From Acidobacteriota bacterium (GTDB lineage Bacteria > Acidobacteriota > Terriglobia > Terriglobales > Acidobacteriaceae), in contig JABCZH010000014.1 of NCBI GenBank assembly GCA_013289795.1, forward strand, positions 57,827 through 121,826: a DNA stretch of 64,000 bases, written 5' to 3'. A model generated the notes under the pieces. That model did not search any database and was not told the DNA's origin. It was given only the letters and a program-made list of their open reading frames with translations. The translations under genes and the position numbers were made by a program. Positions within the stretch are counted from its first letter, which is position 1. Each line of letters begins with the position of its first letter. Positions 24,176 through 33,351 of this stretch are shown here, piece after piece.

Positions 24176-25525
24176 TCATTCATAGCGTAAGGCTTCCGCG
24201 GGCAGGATCCGCGCCGCTGACCACGAGGGGTAAATGGTAGCAACCAAGGAGATTGCAATCGCGATGGCAGCCACCAGGACGCCATCCAGAGCGCGTGGCG
24301 CAAACGGCACGTAATCAATCGAGTAAACCTCCGGCGCCAGCGCCAGCAGATGGTAGTGGCCCCCCGCCCAGGAGAGCGCGTAACCAATCACCAGCCCGAT
24401 GGCAGTACCGATCACCCCGATCAGCACTCCCTGCGAAACAAATATGCGACGCACCTGCGATTTGCGCGTGCCCATCGACATGAGCACTGCGATGTCTCGG
24501 GTTTTCTCCATCACCATCATGGTCAGCGAAATCAGAATGTTCAGCGCCGCCACGAACACGATCAGGCCTATCGTAATGAAGGTGACCAACCGCTCCAAAC
24601 GTAGCGCCCGAAAGATGGCCTTGTTCTGCTCCATCCAGTTGGTCGCCATGAAACCTTTGCCCGCAGCCTGTTCGATTCCCTTGGCAATCTGGCCTGCCTG
24701 GTAGATGTCGTCCACCTTAAATTCGAGGACGGAAATCTCGTCGCCCAAACCGAAAAGCTGCTGCGCGTCGCTGAGCCGCGCGAACGCCCAGGAGAAATCG
24801 TAGTCGTAGAAACCTGAACTGAAGATTCCCGCTACGCGAAAGCGCGAGTACTTGGGTACGATTCCGAACGGCGTCAGTTCTCCTTGTGGGCTGGTAACCA
24901 ACACGATCGAGCCAACTGCCGCACCCAGATCGTCCGCCATTTCCTTGCCGAGAATGATCGGCGGCATCGCAGCCACCCGCAGCTGTACGCCCGCGAGCGA
25001 GTCGGGAGACTGATCCACTTGTGTGGGGCGGACACTCTTGTCCGCCGCCGTTGCTTTTGAATTTGTTTGCGCAGGTGTGGCCGCCCCGCCCGTGCCCGCT
25101 TCATCCAGCGCCGCAGCCGATCCCATCTTTATGGTATTCAGCAGATCGCTGACCTTCCTCTCGTCCCCAGGAATCAACCCCTTCAACACCGCCCCGCGTG
25201 CTCGTGGTCCGCGCGAGATCAAGACCTGCTCATAGATAGCTGGCGCCGCCGCCACCACGTGCGGCTGCTTCGCCAGCCGCTCCATCAGCGGCCGCCAATC
25301 CTTGATTCCGTCGCTCTCAACCCGCAGCAAATTGATATGCGAAGTCGAGCCTAGCAAGCGGTCCTGCAAGTCCTGACGAAATCCGTTGTTGATCGCCAAC
25401 GCAACCACCAAAGAGGCTACTCCAGCCGCCACACCAGCAATTGAAATGCCGGTGATGACGCCGATAAACGCCTGCCGGCGCTTGGCACGCAGATAACGCG
25501 AGGCGATGAAAAGCTCGAAGCGCAT
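24176..25525 (-). CDS. Lipoprotein-release ABC permease (LolC/LolE-like)
   Basis: 449 residues. FELFIASRYLRAKRRQAFIG is the family N-terminus, followed by TM1 (about 22-45), a periplasmic MacB-like domain and three C-terminal FtsX helices (LVTFITIGLIVFVAALNILI, RRIFVSQGVLIGVIGTAIGL, LVAAIAIAISLVATIYPSWS). LolC and LolE are hard to separate by eye; many non-gamma-proteobacteria have one LolF-type protein. A linker at about residues 145-175 (ATPAQTNSKATAADKSVRPT) contains a 29-bp repeat (25021-25049). Partner of the downstream LolD. Confidence 0.9.
   Translation of the reverse strand: MRFELFIASRYLRAKRRQAFIGVITGISIAGVAAGVASLVVALAINNGFRQDLQDRLLGSTSHINLLRVESDGIKDWRPLMERLAKQPHVVAAAPAIYEQVLISRGPRARGAVLKGLIPGDERKVSDLLNTIKMGSAAALDEAGTGGAATPAQTNSKATAADKSVRPTQVDQSPDSLAGVQLRVAAMPPIILGKEMADDLGAAVGSIVLVTSPQGELTPFGIVPKYSRFRVAGIFSSGFYDYDFSWAFARLSDAQQLFGLGDEISVLEFKVDDIYQAGQIAKGIEQAAGKGFMATNWMEQNKAIFRALRLERLVTFITIGLIVFVAALNILISLTMMVMEKTRDIAVLMSMGTRKSQVRRIFVSQGVLIGVIGTAIGLVIGYALSWAGGHYHLLALAPEVYSIDYVPFAPRALDGVLVAAIAIAISLVATIYPSWSAARILPAEALRYE
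25021..25049. repeat. GCGGACA-TGTCCGC palindromic repeat inside lolC/E
   Basis: 29 bp containing the palindrome GCGGACACTCTTGTCCGC (25028-25045). An identical copy in the opposite orientation is at 51501-51529. Here it is read in frame as part of the permease linker (AADKSVRPT). Confidence 0.85.
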
Positions 25526-25631
25526 AGTCGCTGCTACGGATTATACGGCGCGTGGTGTGGTCGGTCGTATCCTCATAGACGCAGAGCCAGGGACACTCGC
25601 AACGCCCATTCTTTGCGATAAGCTGATACCG

Positions 25632-26846
25632 ATGTTCGATCGAGCGCAAACGCGATGGCACGTGTTCGCTGGCCGACTGCTGGGGAAGATGGGCTGTTAT
25701 CATTGCGCATCGAGGCAGTTCAAGTCGGCCTTAGCAATCTTTCCCCGGCACTTGGTCGCGCAGTGCCTCCTAGGATGGTCTCTCGAGAGGCTGCAGCGGC
25801 ATACTGAAGCTCTGTCTGCGTTCGATCAAGCATTGCAGATTGCCCCTGATAGTCCCTTTGCCCATCTTTACAAGGGGCGTTCATGGGCATGCTTGGGGAA
25901 GTATCAAGATGCCGCGGACTCTCTGAACCGAGCATTTCGTATCCAACCGAAATTCGCAAGTAATCCTCGCTATCTTGAAACTCTGGCCCAGTGTTATTGG
26001 CATCTTAACCAGATCGAAAAGGCACTTGAGGTCTACTCCACCGCCGAGAGGCTTGACTCGAAAGGTGGTGAGTTTGTCTATCGCGTAGGGTTGGCACTAA
26101 CCAAGCTGGAACGGTACAGTGACGCCGAGCAGCCCCTCAGGCGGGCAATCTCACTCAACCCAAGCAACGCTAATGCCCGTTACAATCTCGGCGTCACTCT
26201 TTACAATTTGAAGCGGTACCAGGAAAGCATTGAGATGTACCGAACCGTTGTTTCGCTAAGCCCAGGCCGCGCCGACGCCCATATCGCAATTGGAATAGTG
26301 AACAAAGACCAGGGATGCTTCCCAGAGGCGGAAGCTGAGTTTAAGGAAGCGCTCCGCGTCGAACCGGAGAACTCCGAACCATACCTGCAACTGTCAGTGC
26401 TCTACGCCGACAACGGGGAGTGGCAAAAAGCTCTCGACGCTAGCCGACGACTTGTGGAGCTACGGCCAAACGCCGAAGTCAGCTATTTGGCAATGGCGGG
26501 CGCGTGCCAAGAGTTGAAGCTGTACAAAGAACAGATCGAAGCCTGCAATCAGGCGCTGCGCATCAACCCTGATTCCCTCCCGTCTCTCGAAGGCTTGGCG
26601 TGGGCACTGTACCACACGGAAAAGTACGACGACGCGGTCAGCGTGCTAACTCGGGCAGTCAAAATGAGTCCTAGCGTGCCCTACTTCCATGCGTGGTTGG
26701 CTCATGCCTACGCCGAACTAGGGAATCTGCAAGAAGCCGCGCGGGAGCAGGCCGTCCTGCAGAAGCTCGACCACCAACTCGCGGCGGATGTGGAGAAGAC
26801 CATTCAGGAGAAAATGGGTACCGACGATATTTCCAGGCCCACCTGA
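25632..26846 (+). CDS. TPR-repeat protein
   Basis: 404 residues from the ATG at 25632. The open frame extends back to 25506 but that would overlap the divergent permease start at 25525. At least eight tetratricopeptide repeats are visible, e.g. HLYKGRSWACLGKYQDAADS, ARYNLGVTLYNLKRYQESIE and ALYHTEKYDDAVSVLTRAVK. There is no signal peptide or membrane segment, so it is probably a cytoplasmic scaffold. Base use is less GC-rich at third positions than neighbours by eye. The role is unknown. Confidence 0.85.
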   Translation: MFDRAQTRWHVFAGRLLGKMGCYHCASRQFKSALAIFPRHLVAQCLLGWSLERLQRHTEALSAFDQALQIAPDSPFAHLYKGRSWACLGKYQDAADSLNRAFRIQPKFASNPRYLETLAQCYWHLNQIEKALEVYSTAERLDSKGGEFVYRVGLALTKLERYSDAEQPLRRAISLNPSNANARYNLGVTLYNLKRYQESIEMYRTVVSLSPGRADAHIAIGIVNKDQGCFPEAEAEFKEALRVEPENSEPYLQLSVLYADNGEWQKALDASRRLVELRPNAEVSYLAMAGACQELKLYKEQIEACNQALRINPDSLPSLEGLAWALYHTEKYDDAVSVLTRAVKMSPSVPYFHAWLAHAYAELGNLQEAAREQAVLQKLDHQLAADVEKTIQEKMGTDDISRPT

Positions 26847-26950
26847 GGATTCACGCAGCCAAGTCCGCAATGGCGTGATCCTCGCGCTGAAATTGAATCC
26901 CTTTAGTCATTTGGATCAGAACAACGGAAGAGGATAAAGTTAAGTTATTC

Positions 26951-27973
26951 ATGCCCCTCCAGCTCAAGGTCGGCCTCGTTATCCTTCTAATGTTCGCTTT
27001 GAGTTGGACGGCTCTGTGCCAGGAACAGCCGCCTCAGCAACCACCCGTTCGGCCCGGAACCATCAGCGGAACCGTGGTCGATCAAAGTGGCGCCGTCATC
27101 GTCGGAGCCCGAGTAAAGCTCAATCAGCAAGGCCAATCTCAAAGTCAGGAAATCCTAACCGGCGATGATGGTCAATTCTCATTTGCCAACATTGCTCCCG
27201 GACCTTTCCAGCTCACGATTACTTCGCTTCGCTTCACGACCCATATATCCTCCGGCACCCTGCATTCGGGCGAGACCTACCTCGTCCCGCAGATCGCGTT
27301 GGCCGTCGCTGCCGATGTCGAGGTGCAGGTCGGAGTCTCTCCCGTTGAAGTGGCGGAAGAGCAGCTCAAAGTTGAAGAGAAGCAGCGTGTGCTCGGCGTT
27401 ATTCCGAACTTCTATGTCAGCTACGTCCCCAATGCCGCCCCTCTCAACGCCAGGCAAAAATTCAGGCTTGCCTGGAAGGCGACTATCGATCCCGTCACTT
27501 TCCTGGTGAATGGGGCCTTCGCAGGAATCGAACAGGCGGACAATCATTTCCGCGGATATGGACAGGGCGCGGAAGGTTATGCCAAGCGCTTCGGCGCCGG
27601 CTATGGCGACACGGTCACGAGCACGTTCATTGGAGGCGCCATCCTGCCCGTGCTCCTGAAACAAGATCCGCGCTATTTCTACAAGGGAACCGGTAGCGCG
27701 CCCTCGCGCATTCGTTATGCGATCGCCAATTCAGTGATTTGCAAGGGTGACAACGGACGCTGGCAGCCAAATTACTCTAACATCCTGGGAAACCTGGCTT
27801 CTGGCGGCATTTCGAACCTGTACTATCCGGACGAAGATCGCAATGGCGCAGCTTTAACTTTCGAAAACGCGGGTCTCGGGATCGCCGCCAACGCCGTCGC
27901 CAATATCTTTCAGGAATTTGTCGTTCGCAAGTTCATGCGGAAAGATTCCAACCACGACCCCGCTAAGCCCTGA
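26951..27973 (+). CDS. Secreted carboxypeptidase-regulatory-like domain protein
   Basis: 340 residues. A signal peptide (VGLVILLMFALSWTALCQ) is followed by one CarboxypepD_reg-like domain (about 35-115: GTISGTVVDQSGAVIVGARV, LTGDDGQFSFANIAPGPFQL). The second half has no known motif; it has AFAGIEQADNHFRGYGQGAE, GYAKRFGAGYGDTVTSTF and repeated small-residue beta-like segments. The N-terminal domain is a hallmark of acidobacterial TonB-dependent proteins, but no receptor barrel follows. Probably surface or outer-membrane associated. Confidence 0.85.
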   Translation: MPLQLKVGLVILLMFALSWTALCQEQPPQQPPVRPGTISGTVVDQSGAVIVGARVKLNQQGQSQSQEILTGDDGQFSFANIAPGPFQLTITSLRFTTHISSGTLHSGETYLVPQIALAVAADVEVQVGVSPVEVAEEQLKVEEKQRVLGVIPNFYVSYVPNAAPLNARQKFRLAWKATIDPVTFLVNGAFAGIEQADNHFRGYGQGAEGYAKRFGAGYGDTVTSTFIGGAILPVLLKQDPRYFYKGTGSAPSRIRYAIANSVICKGDNGRWQPNYSNILGNLASGGISNLYYPDEDRNGAALTFENAGLGIAANAVANIFQEFVVRKFMRKDSNHDPAKP

Positions 27974-28031
27974 CGCTCACAACCAGAGAATCTTCCGTTG
28001 ACACTACCCTCCCCGCCTACGACAATCGCTC

Positions 28032-29261
28032 ATGCGCAATCTTTGCTGTTTCTTCCTGCTCCTGTCCTGCGTGGTTCCCGGATTAGCCCAGCCCAACTCC
28101 TACCTCTTCGTCTGGGCGGGCGACGATGCCAAAAAGGACAGCGACTTCCTCGCCGTGCTCGACGCCGACCCCAAATCTCCTCATTACGGTCAGGCCGTCG
28201 CTTCAGTCGCCGTGCCTGGCCCCAGCGGCACGCCGCATCACACCGAATTGCAAATGCCCGAGGACGGCTTTCTTCTGGCCAATGCATTTGAGAGTGGCCG
28301 CACCACGCTCTTCGATTTGCGGGACCCGCTGCACCCGACGGTCGTTACGTCATTCGGTGATCTCGACGGCTACATGCACCCCCATACCTATATCCGCCTG
28401 GCGAACAACCATGTGCTCGCCACATTTCAATATCATGGCGGACACGAACCCAAGTCCGACGGCGGCGGCCTCGTCGAATTCGATGAACGTGGACATTTTA
28501 TTCGTAGCAGCAGCGCCATCGACCCCACCGTGAAGGGCGAACTCATTCGTCCCTACAGCCTCGTAGCTCTTCCTGCGCTCGATCGCATTGTCAGCACCAA
28601 TACTGCGATGCATGACCAGGACGGAGATTCCCGCACCGTACAAGTCTGGCGGCTCTCTGATTTGAGAATGCTAACTACGCTGGTGCTCCAACCCGGGCCA
28701 CGCGGGTCGGAACAGAAGTACCCCGGTGAACCGCTGCCCCTCGGCGATGGTAAGACCGTGCTTATCCACACCTTCACCTGCGGTCTGTATGCGTTGGATG
28801 CCGTCGACACTGCTCACCCCACCGTCCGACACTTGAAAACCTTTGACGGAGAAATCTGCGGCGTACCCTTGCGCACCGGCCACTATTGGGTAGCGACATT
28901 GACTACCGTCCACGCCCTCGCGGCCTATGACATCTCCGACCTGGCCAACATTCGCGAAGTGTCACGAATCACTTTCGATGACAAGCAAAAGCCGCACTGG
29001 ATTTCCGCCGACGCGGACAATCGCCGCATCGTTATGAACTCGGGGGAACATGGAGACCACCGTCTGTTCATGGTGAACTTCGATCCCCAGACCGGCGCCC
29101 TCACCCTCGACGAACATTTCCGCGATGCGGGCAGTGATAAAGTGGGCGTCAGCATGGATGGCAAGTCCTGGCCGCACGGATTCAAGGGCGACGCCTACGA
29201 GCACGGGACGGTGTTTTCGCGTCCTGCGGCGACCGTTCAGAAAGCCGCGATGCAGAAGTAA
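28032..29261 (+). CDS. Secreted SBP56-like beta-propeller protein
   Basis: 409 residues. A signal peptide (LCCFFLLLSCVVPGLAQ) precedes propeller-type repeats. TPHHTELQMPEDGFLLANA, GYMHPHTYIRLANNHVLATF and KPHWISADADNRRIVMNSGE resemble the selenium-binding protein 56 / methanethiol oxidase family, including paired His in PHH and HPH. It may be an oxidoreductase or a binding propeller; the methanethiol activity cannot be assumed. It follows the carboxypeptidase-regulatory gene by 58 bp, so they may be co-transcribed. Confidence 0.7.
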   Translation: MRNLCCFFLLLSCVVPGLAQPNSYLFVWAGDDAKKDSDFLAVLDADPKSPHYGQAVASVAVPGPSGTPHHTELQMPEDGFLLANAFESGRTTLFDLRDPLHPTVVTSFGDLDGYMHPHTYIRLANNHVLATFQYHGGHEPKSDGGGLVEFDERGHFIRSSSAIDPTVKGELIRPYSLVALPALDRIVSTNTAMHDQDGDSRTVQVWRLSDLRMLTTLVLQPGPRGSEQKYPGEPLPLGDGKTVLIHTFTCGLYALDAVDTAHPTVRHLKTFDGEICGVPLRTGHYWVATLTTVHALAAYDISDLANIREVSRITFDDKQKPHWISADADNRRIVMNSGEHGDHRLFMVNFDPQTGALTLDEHFRDAGSDKVGVSMDGKSWPHGFKGDAYEHGTVFSRPAATVQKAAMQK

Positions 29262-29304
29262 ACACACGGCGCAAGTTCAAGGAAGGCGAACTCTTCCGCG
29301 AAAT

Positions 29305-29658
29305 CTAGCCGCGCCGCGGGGCACGCTTCTTCTTCGCCTTTGTATTCTTTTCAACTCTGAGTTGCCATGCTGTCCGCAGAGCGCCGGTCAGCACGTCTTC
29401 GGTGGCTTTCGCCAGGCGAATGTGGGTCATTCCCATCCTTCCCCATCCACCTGGAATTGGCAGAAAAACTTCTGGCAGTTCCCCGACGAAGTCCGCCTGC
29501 TGCTCCAGGGTGAGCATCAAATTACCGTAGCCCTGCTCTTGCGAGGCGAGTGTGGCGAAGATCCTGCCCCGCACACGGAAGTCAGCCGCTCCCATGTGCG
29601 AGCTTTCCTCCGCCCCTTCGAAGCTCAGCGCAATGCGGCGGAAATCGGCGGCATTCAT
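29305..29658 (-). CDS. MmcQ/YjbR family DNA-binding protein
   Basis: 117 residues from MNAADFRRIAL (ATG at 29658), which leaves a 7-bp gap to the upstream gene's stop; an open extension to 29697 would overlap it. The CyaY-like fold is recognised from RIALSFEGAEESSHMGAADF, VRGRIFATLA and GGWGRMGMTHIRLA. The C-terminus is strongly basic (KNTKAKKKRAPRRG). The family is described as DNA-binding, with unknown cellular role. It is probably co-transcribed with the secreted protein at 29666. Confidence 0.87.
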   Translation of the reverse strand: MNAADFRRIALSFEGAEESSHMGAADFRVRGRIFATLASQEQGYGNLMLTLEQQADFVGELPEVFLPIPGGWGRMGMTHIRLAKATEDVLTGALRTAWQLRVEKNTKAKKKRAPRRG

Positions 29659-29665
29659 CGCGAAT

Positions 29666-31312
29666 CTAGGGGCATTGCACCATCTTCTGCGCGGCACACC
29701 CGGCCGGGTTGGTGAGCAACAAAGTGTTCACGCCCTGTCCCGGAGCCGAATACATCGCGCGCTTCCCTTGAATTGGCAGAGTGTGATCGACCGAGTTGAC
29801 TTGCAAGGTCAGCGAATTGCCGTCGTTGCGCAGGTCTTTGAGCGTGATGTCAACATTGAGATTGCCATTCACGCATTTGGCCGACGCACCCTGCAACTCG
29901 GAGCACTGAATCGGCAAATAGCCCAGTGAACAATCGGTGTTCACGTTCTGCAAGTAAATATCGTTGTTGCCGGTGCGATCGTCCTGCCATACCACCGCCG
30001 AAAGGCCCGAGGGACCGATCGCCGCCGCCAGCCGCGACTTCCCCGAAACCGCAGTCGATACCGGAAAGATCGCGCAGGTCTGATTGCCCGACCCATCCAG
30101 CCGGACTGAATTCATCGTGTCCTGGTCAAAGTTCGGTTCGTCCACCCAAAATACCTGCGCCCCCGTGCCAGTCTGTACGGTCTGCACAAACAGCTGCTGG
30201 TCCGTTCCCAGAGGCACAATCGTCAGCCCGTCTGATCCCCACTGCTGCGCTCCCGTGCTGTTGAACTTTTGCCCGTAGACACCGTTTAGCACCTGATTGG
30301 AATCCTCCTCCGTCCAAAACAGAAAAGTCTCACTGCTCGCCGCGCGATAGGCGACCGAAGGTGAGACGTGGACGTTGTTGGTGTTGTTCGATCCGACCGA
30401 GCCATTGTGCGGAAATGCCTCGCTCCCATTGGCCAGAATGTGCTGCGCGTAGACTTGCAGCGAGGGCGAGTTGCTATACCAGGCAAAAACCGCCCCACCG
30501 CTGCCGTCAGTAATAAAGTATGGAAACTCGCCAAACTGTAGCGAGCCGCCGTCAAAGATACTCAACGGCGCACTTCCCCACAGCGACGTTCCAGAAGCGG
30601 AAAGTTTGGTCGCCAGCAGCGTCGATGGCCCGGTGAATCCCGTGCTGCGTACCCAGGAGACGATCACCGATCCCTTGTCGGCCGCATGCAGATCTGCCAG
30701 CAAATAGTTTGCCTGCGGGTCGCTGAGCACCACTCCACTTCCCCAGAGGGGATTGCCACTAGGATCGAGCCTCTGCAGCACCAGGTTGCTGTTGCTGCTC
30801 CACGCCACCACCACATCACCATCCGTGGTGCCCGCAATCTTCGGATTGTTGTTGGAAGAGGTCTGGTCGTTGGTGAGCTGTACGCCCAGCGGTCCCCACA
30901 CCATTTTTCCCTTCGGACTGATCTTGGCCGCAGTCACTTGTGTGTTCGCACCCTCGCGGTCATCGAGAAACGCAACCAACTCATTGTCCGCGGTGTCTAC
31001 GCTGAGGCCGTAATCCTCGGTCGAGCTCAGGTCCACATCCGCGATCCGTATACCGTTCTGCGGCGCCAACTGCACTCCGCCGGGATCGAGCGCCTGCACG
31101 CGCACGTCGTAGCCGTCCGTCTCGTTGTCAAACCAGCTGAGATACCAGAAGCCATTCGACAGCGGCAGCAGCTTGGGCTGCACTTGATCACCGGTGCGGT
31201 TTGCCAGCACCAGATTGGTCACGGGATTCGACGGCCACTGTGCCCACGCCGTCGAAGTCAGAGCGATGCCAGCCATAAGAACGATGCAGCAACGAACGGT
31301 CCAGCTTTTCAT
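29666..31312 (-). CDS. Large secreted beta-propeller-like protein
   Basis: 548 residues with a signal peptide (CCIVLMAGIALTSTAWAQ). About 430 residues of recurring segments with a W at the strand end (FWYLSWFDNE, KGKMVWGPLGVQ, GNPLWGSGVVL, GTSLWGSAPL, GAQQWGSDGL) suggest a beta-propeller with degenerate blades. The last 110 residues differ: several Cys (CSELQGASAKC, CAAQKMVQC) and a CHRD- or Ig-like beta region. No enzymatic motif was found. It is probably extracellular. The yjbR-like gene follows. Confidence 0.75.
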   Translation of the reverse strand: MKSWTVRCCIVLMAGIALTSTAWAQWPSNPVTNLVLANRTGDQVQPKLLPLSNGFWYLSWFDNETDGYDVRVQALDPGGVQLAPQNGIRIADVDLSSTEDYGLSVDTADNELVAFLDDREGANTQVTAAKISPKGKMVWGPLGVQLTNDQTSSNNNPKIAGTTDGDVVVAWSSNSNLVLQRLDPSGNPLWGSGVVLSDPQANYLLADLHAADKGSVIVSWVRSTGFTGPSTLLATKLSASGTSLWGSAPLSIFDGGSLQFGEFPYFITDGSGGAVFAWYSNSPSLQVYAQHILANGSEAFPHNGSVGSNNTNNVHVSPSVAYRAASSETFLFWTEEDSNQVLNGVYGQKFNSTGAQQWGSDGLTIVPLGTDQQLFVQTVQTGTGAQVFWVDEPNFDQDTMNSVRLDGSGNQTCAIFPVSTAVSGKSRLAAAIGPSGLSAVVWQDDRTGNNDIYLQNVNTDCSLGYLPIQCSELQGASAKCVNGNLNVDITLKDLRNDGNSLTLQVNSVDHTLPIQGKRAMYSAPGQGVNTLLLTNPAGCAAQKMVQCP

Positions 31313-31466
31313 GAAAGTCTCCTTGGTGAAGCATCGCCCTGGGGTTACTCAGTGAAGGATTGCCCGGCAAACGAGCGCGCCCGAATTATACCCCGTTCGG
31401 CGGGTTAAATCCGGCGTCTGTGGCTGAAGTTGGAAGATTGGGCCTACGTGGCTCGGGATAGTACTT

Positions 31467-32000
31467 CTACGCCCTCTGCTTAAACTTATCCAACAGCATG
31501 AACAACGGCACCGCCACAACCGCATTCGCCAGCGCCGAGCCCAGCTCGTGAGGCCAGCTCCATTGCAGAGTCAGTCCGACTAATCCGCGAGCCACGGCAA
31601 AATAGACAACTTCATGCACGACATAAAAGAAGAGCGTGACCAGGAACCGTGAGCCGGCGTTCTCCACGTCGAGCTTCACGCCCAGCGATGAGGCGCCGTG
31701 CCCCACCACGGTCATGGCAATCCCGTAAATTCCGATGGGCTGGTGGGTGAGTGAATCCTGGATTAGGCCGATTGCTGCGCCGGTAAGCATTCCGGAAACC
31801 TGGCTGCGCCGTGCCACCGCAAAGAAGATCACCACCAGCAGCGGCAGATCGAAGATGGAAAAGAAGTGCAGCCGCAACGGAATGAATGCCTGTAGAAAGA
31901 GTGCGACCAGCGGAATCAGGATGGCCGCCGCAGCGTTGAAGCGGTAAACCTCAACTTGCTCTCTCGATGTGTAGGTAATGGGCACGCTAGTGAGGAGCAT
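31467..32000 (-). CDS. mreD: Rod shape-determining protein MreD
   Basis: 177 residues from MLLTSVPITYT (ATG at 32000), overlapping the mreC end by 14 bases. Five or six membrane helices are visible, e.g. AAAAILIPLVALFLQAF, LPLLVVIFFAVARRSQ and AMTVVGHGASSLGVK. The DSLTHQPIGIYGIAM segment is typical of MreD. It is a polytopic inner-membrane part of the elongasome, linking MreB to peptidoglycan synthesis. It is the last gene of mreBCD. Confidence 0.88.
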   Translation of the reverse strand: MLLTSVPITYTSREQVEVYRFNAAAAILIPLVALFLQAFIPLRLHFFSIFDLPLLVVIFFAVARRSQVSGMLTGAAIGLIQDSLTHQPIGIYGIAMTVVGHGASSLGVKLDVENAGSRFLVTLFFYVVHEVVYFAVARGLVGLTLQWSWPHELGSALANAVVAVPLFMLLDKFKQRA

Positions 32001-33225
32001 CCTGTGACGCAGGAGGTTGGGTTGCCGGCGGTTCCGGCTGAGGCTGTGCCGCCGGAGCAGTGGCTGGAGGGTTGCCCGCCGCACCCACGGCGGCATCCGG
32101 AGCTTTCCCCTTAGCGGACACCGGTCTTTGCGCGACCCCGGGAGCGAGAGTGCTTTGTTTCGGCGCCGCGGTATTCACAACCTTGGCTGCATTCTGCCCT
32201 GCTGACTTTGTGACTTGAGCCTGGGTTGAGGCTCCGGTCGCAGGTTTAGCGGCGGTGGTTGCGGGGACAGTGGTCACGGCTCCCGCAGCCGCAGGCTGCT
32301 TGCTCGGATCAACGACAGGTTTCGGTGGAACCTTCGGCAGACGTTCGGCGAGAATGTCTGCTGCTCGCAGCGGCGCACTGTCCGATACGGCCGGTTCCCT
32401 TTCCTCCTGCTGCGTAATCACCAGAACTTCTTCCAGGCGGCTGAGATCGGCTGCGGGTTTCACGCGAATGTTGAGAAAAAGTTCGGAGCCAGGTGAAATC
32501 TTGGTGACGGTTCCCACCGGCAGTCCTTTGGGGAAAATCTGGTCGCCGCCGCTGGTCAGCACCCGGTCTCCGGGCTGGACCGGCTCGTCAGACATGACTT
32601 TCTCCAGCACGATCTCCCCCGCCGGGGTGCCGCGCAATACGCCCTGTAGACGCGACTTTTCGAGAATCGCGCCTACGCCGCTGGTCTGGTCGTTGACCAG
32701 CAGCACCTGCGAGGTGCTCTGGAACACGCGCAAGGTCTTGCCCACCACGCCATCGCCCGTGACAACGGCCATGTCCTGCTTCAGCCCGGAGTTCGCGCCT
32801 TTGTCGATGTAAACCGAACGCGATTGCTCGCTGCCGCTCGATCCGATCACCTGCGCGGCTACCGTCTTGGCGATGAACTGCTCTTTGAAACCCAGCAGCG
32901 CCTGGAGGCGACGCGCCTGGTTCGCATCTTCACTCAGACGCACCCTTTCGATTTCCATTTGCTGGATCTGCTGCTTGAGGTCCCTATTCTCCTGGCGCAC
33001 CCCCCGCAGGTAAAAATAGTTATGCCAGAGATTGCTGCTGCCGTGCTGTACCCACACAATGCCTTTTTCGAAAGGAGTGACCGCATTGACCGCCCAAACC
33101 CGAATCAGCCGGCTGGATTCGTTTTCGGAGGAGCGTTTGACCTGGATGGCGAGGCCCAACACCTGAAGAAACAGAATTCCTACCAGGATGGTGAGGTTGC
33201 GATAGCGGCCAAGGACCGATTCCAT
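31987..33225 (-). CDS. mreC: Cell shape-determining protein MreC with long Ala/Pro-rich tail
   Basis: 412 residues. A membrane helix (LTILVGILFLQVLGLAIQV) is followed by a coiled coil (about 75-110: GVRQENRDLKQQIQQMEIER) and the MreC beta domain (SVYIDKGANSGLKQDMAVVT, GVVGKTLRVFQSTSQVLLV, DQIFPKGLPVGTVTKISPG). From about residue 300 the rest is a low-complexity Ala/Pro/Lys/Thr tail with no fold, ending in PATQPPASQDAPH. It scaffolds the elongasome in the periplasm. The mreB-mreC gap holds an inverted repeat (33231-33344). Confidence 0.93.
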   Translation of the reverse strand: MESVLGRYRNLTILVGILFLQVLGLAIQVKRSSENESSRLIRVWAVNAVTPFEKGIVWVQHGSSNLWHNYFYLRGVRQENRDLKQQIQQMEIERVRLSEDANQARRLQALLGFKEQFIAKTVAAQVIGSSGSEQSRSVYIDKGANSGLKQDMAVVTGDGVVGKTLRVFQSTSQVLLVNDQTSGVGAILEKSRLQGVLRGTPAGEIVLEKVMSDEPVQPGDRVLTSGGDQIFPKGLPVGTVTKISPGSELFLNIRVKPAADLSRLEEVLVITQQEEREPAVSDSAPLRAADILAERLPKVPPKPVVDPSKQPAAAGAVTTVPATTAAKPATGASTQAQVTKSAGQNAAKVVNTAAPKQSTLAPGVAQRPVSAKGKAPDAAVGAAGNPPATAPAAQPQPEPPATQPPASQDAPH

Positions 33226-33230
33226 GGGAA

Positions 33231-33344
33231 CAGTTTCGAGTTCGGGTTTCTAGTTTCCGGTTTCTAGTTTCTGGAAAACCGTAGACTTCGCTATGAGTGT
33301 ATCGCAGACCAGAGGAGCAACTGGAAACCAGAAACTGGAAACTG
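33231..33344. repeat. GTTTCTAGTTTC-word inverted repeat between mreC and mreB
   Basis: The left arm (33231-33276) contains GGTTTCTAGTTTCCGG and TTTCTAGTTTCTGG; the right arm (33318-33344) contains CAACTGGAAACCAGAAACTG, its partial reverse complement. It fills the mreB-mreC gap within the operon. Confidence 0.7.
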
Positions 33345-33351
33345 TTTTTGC

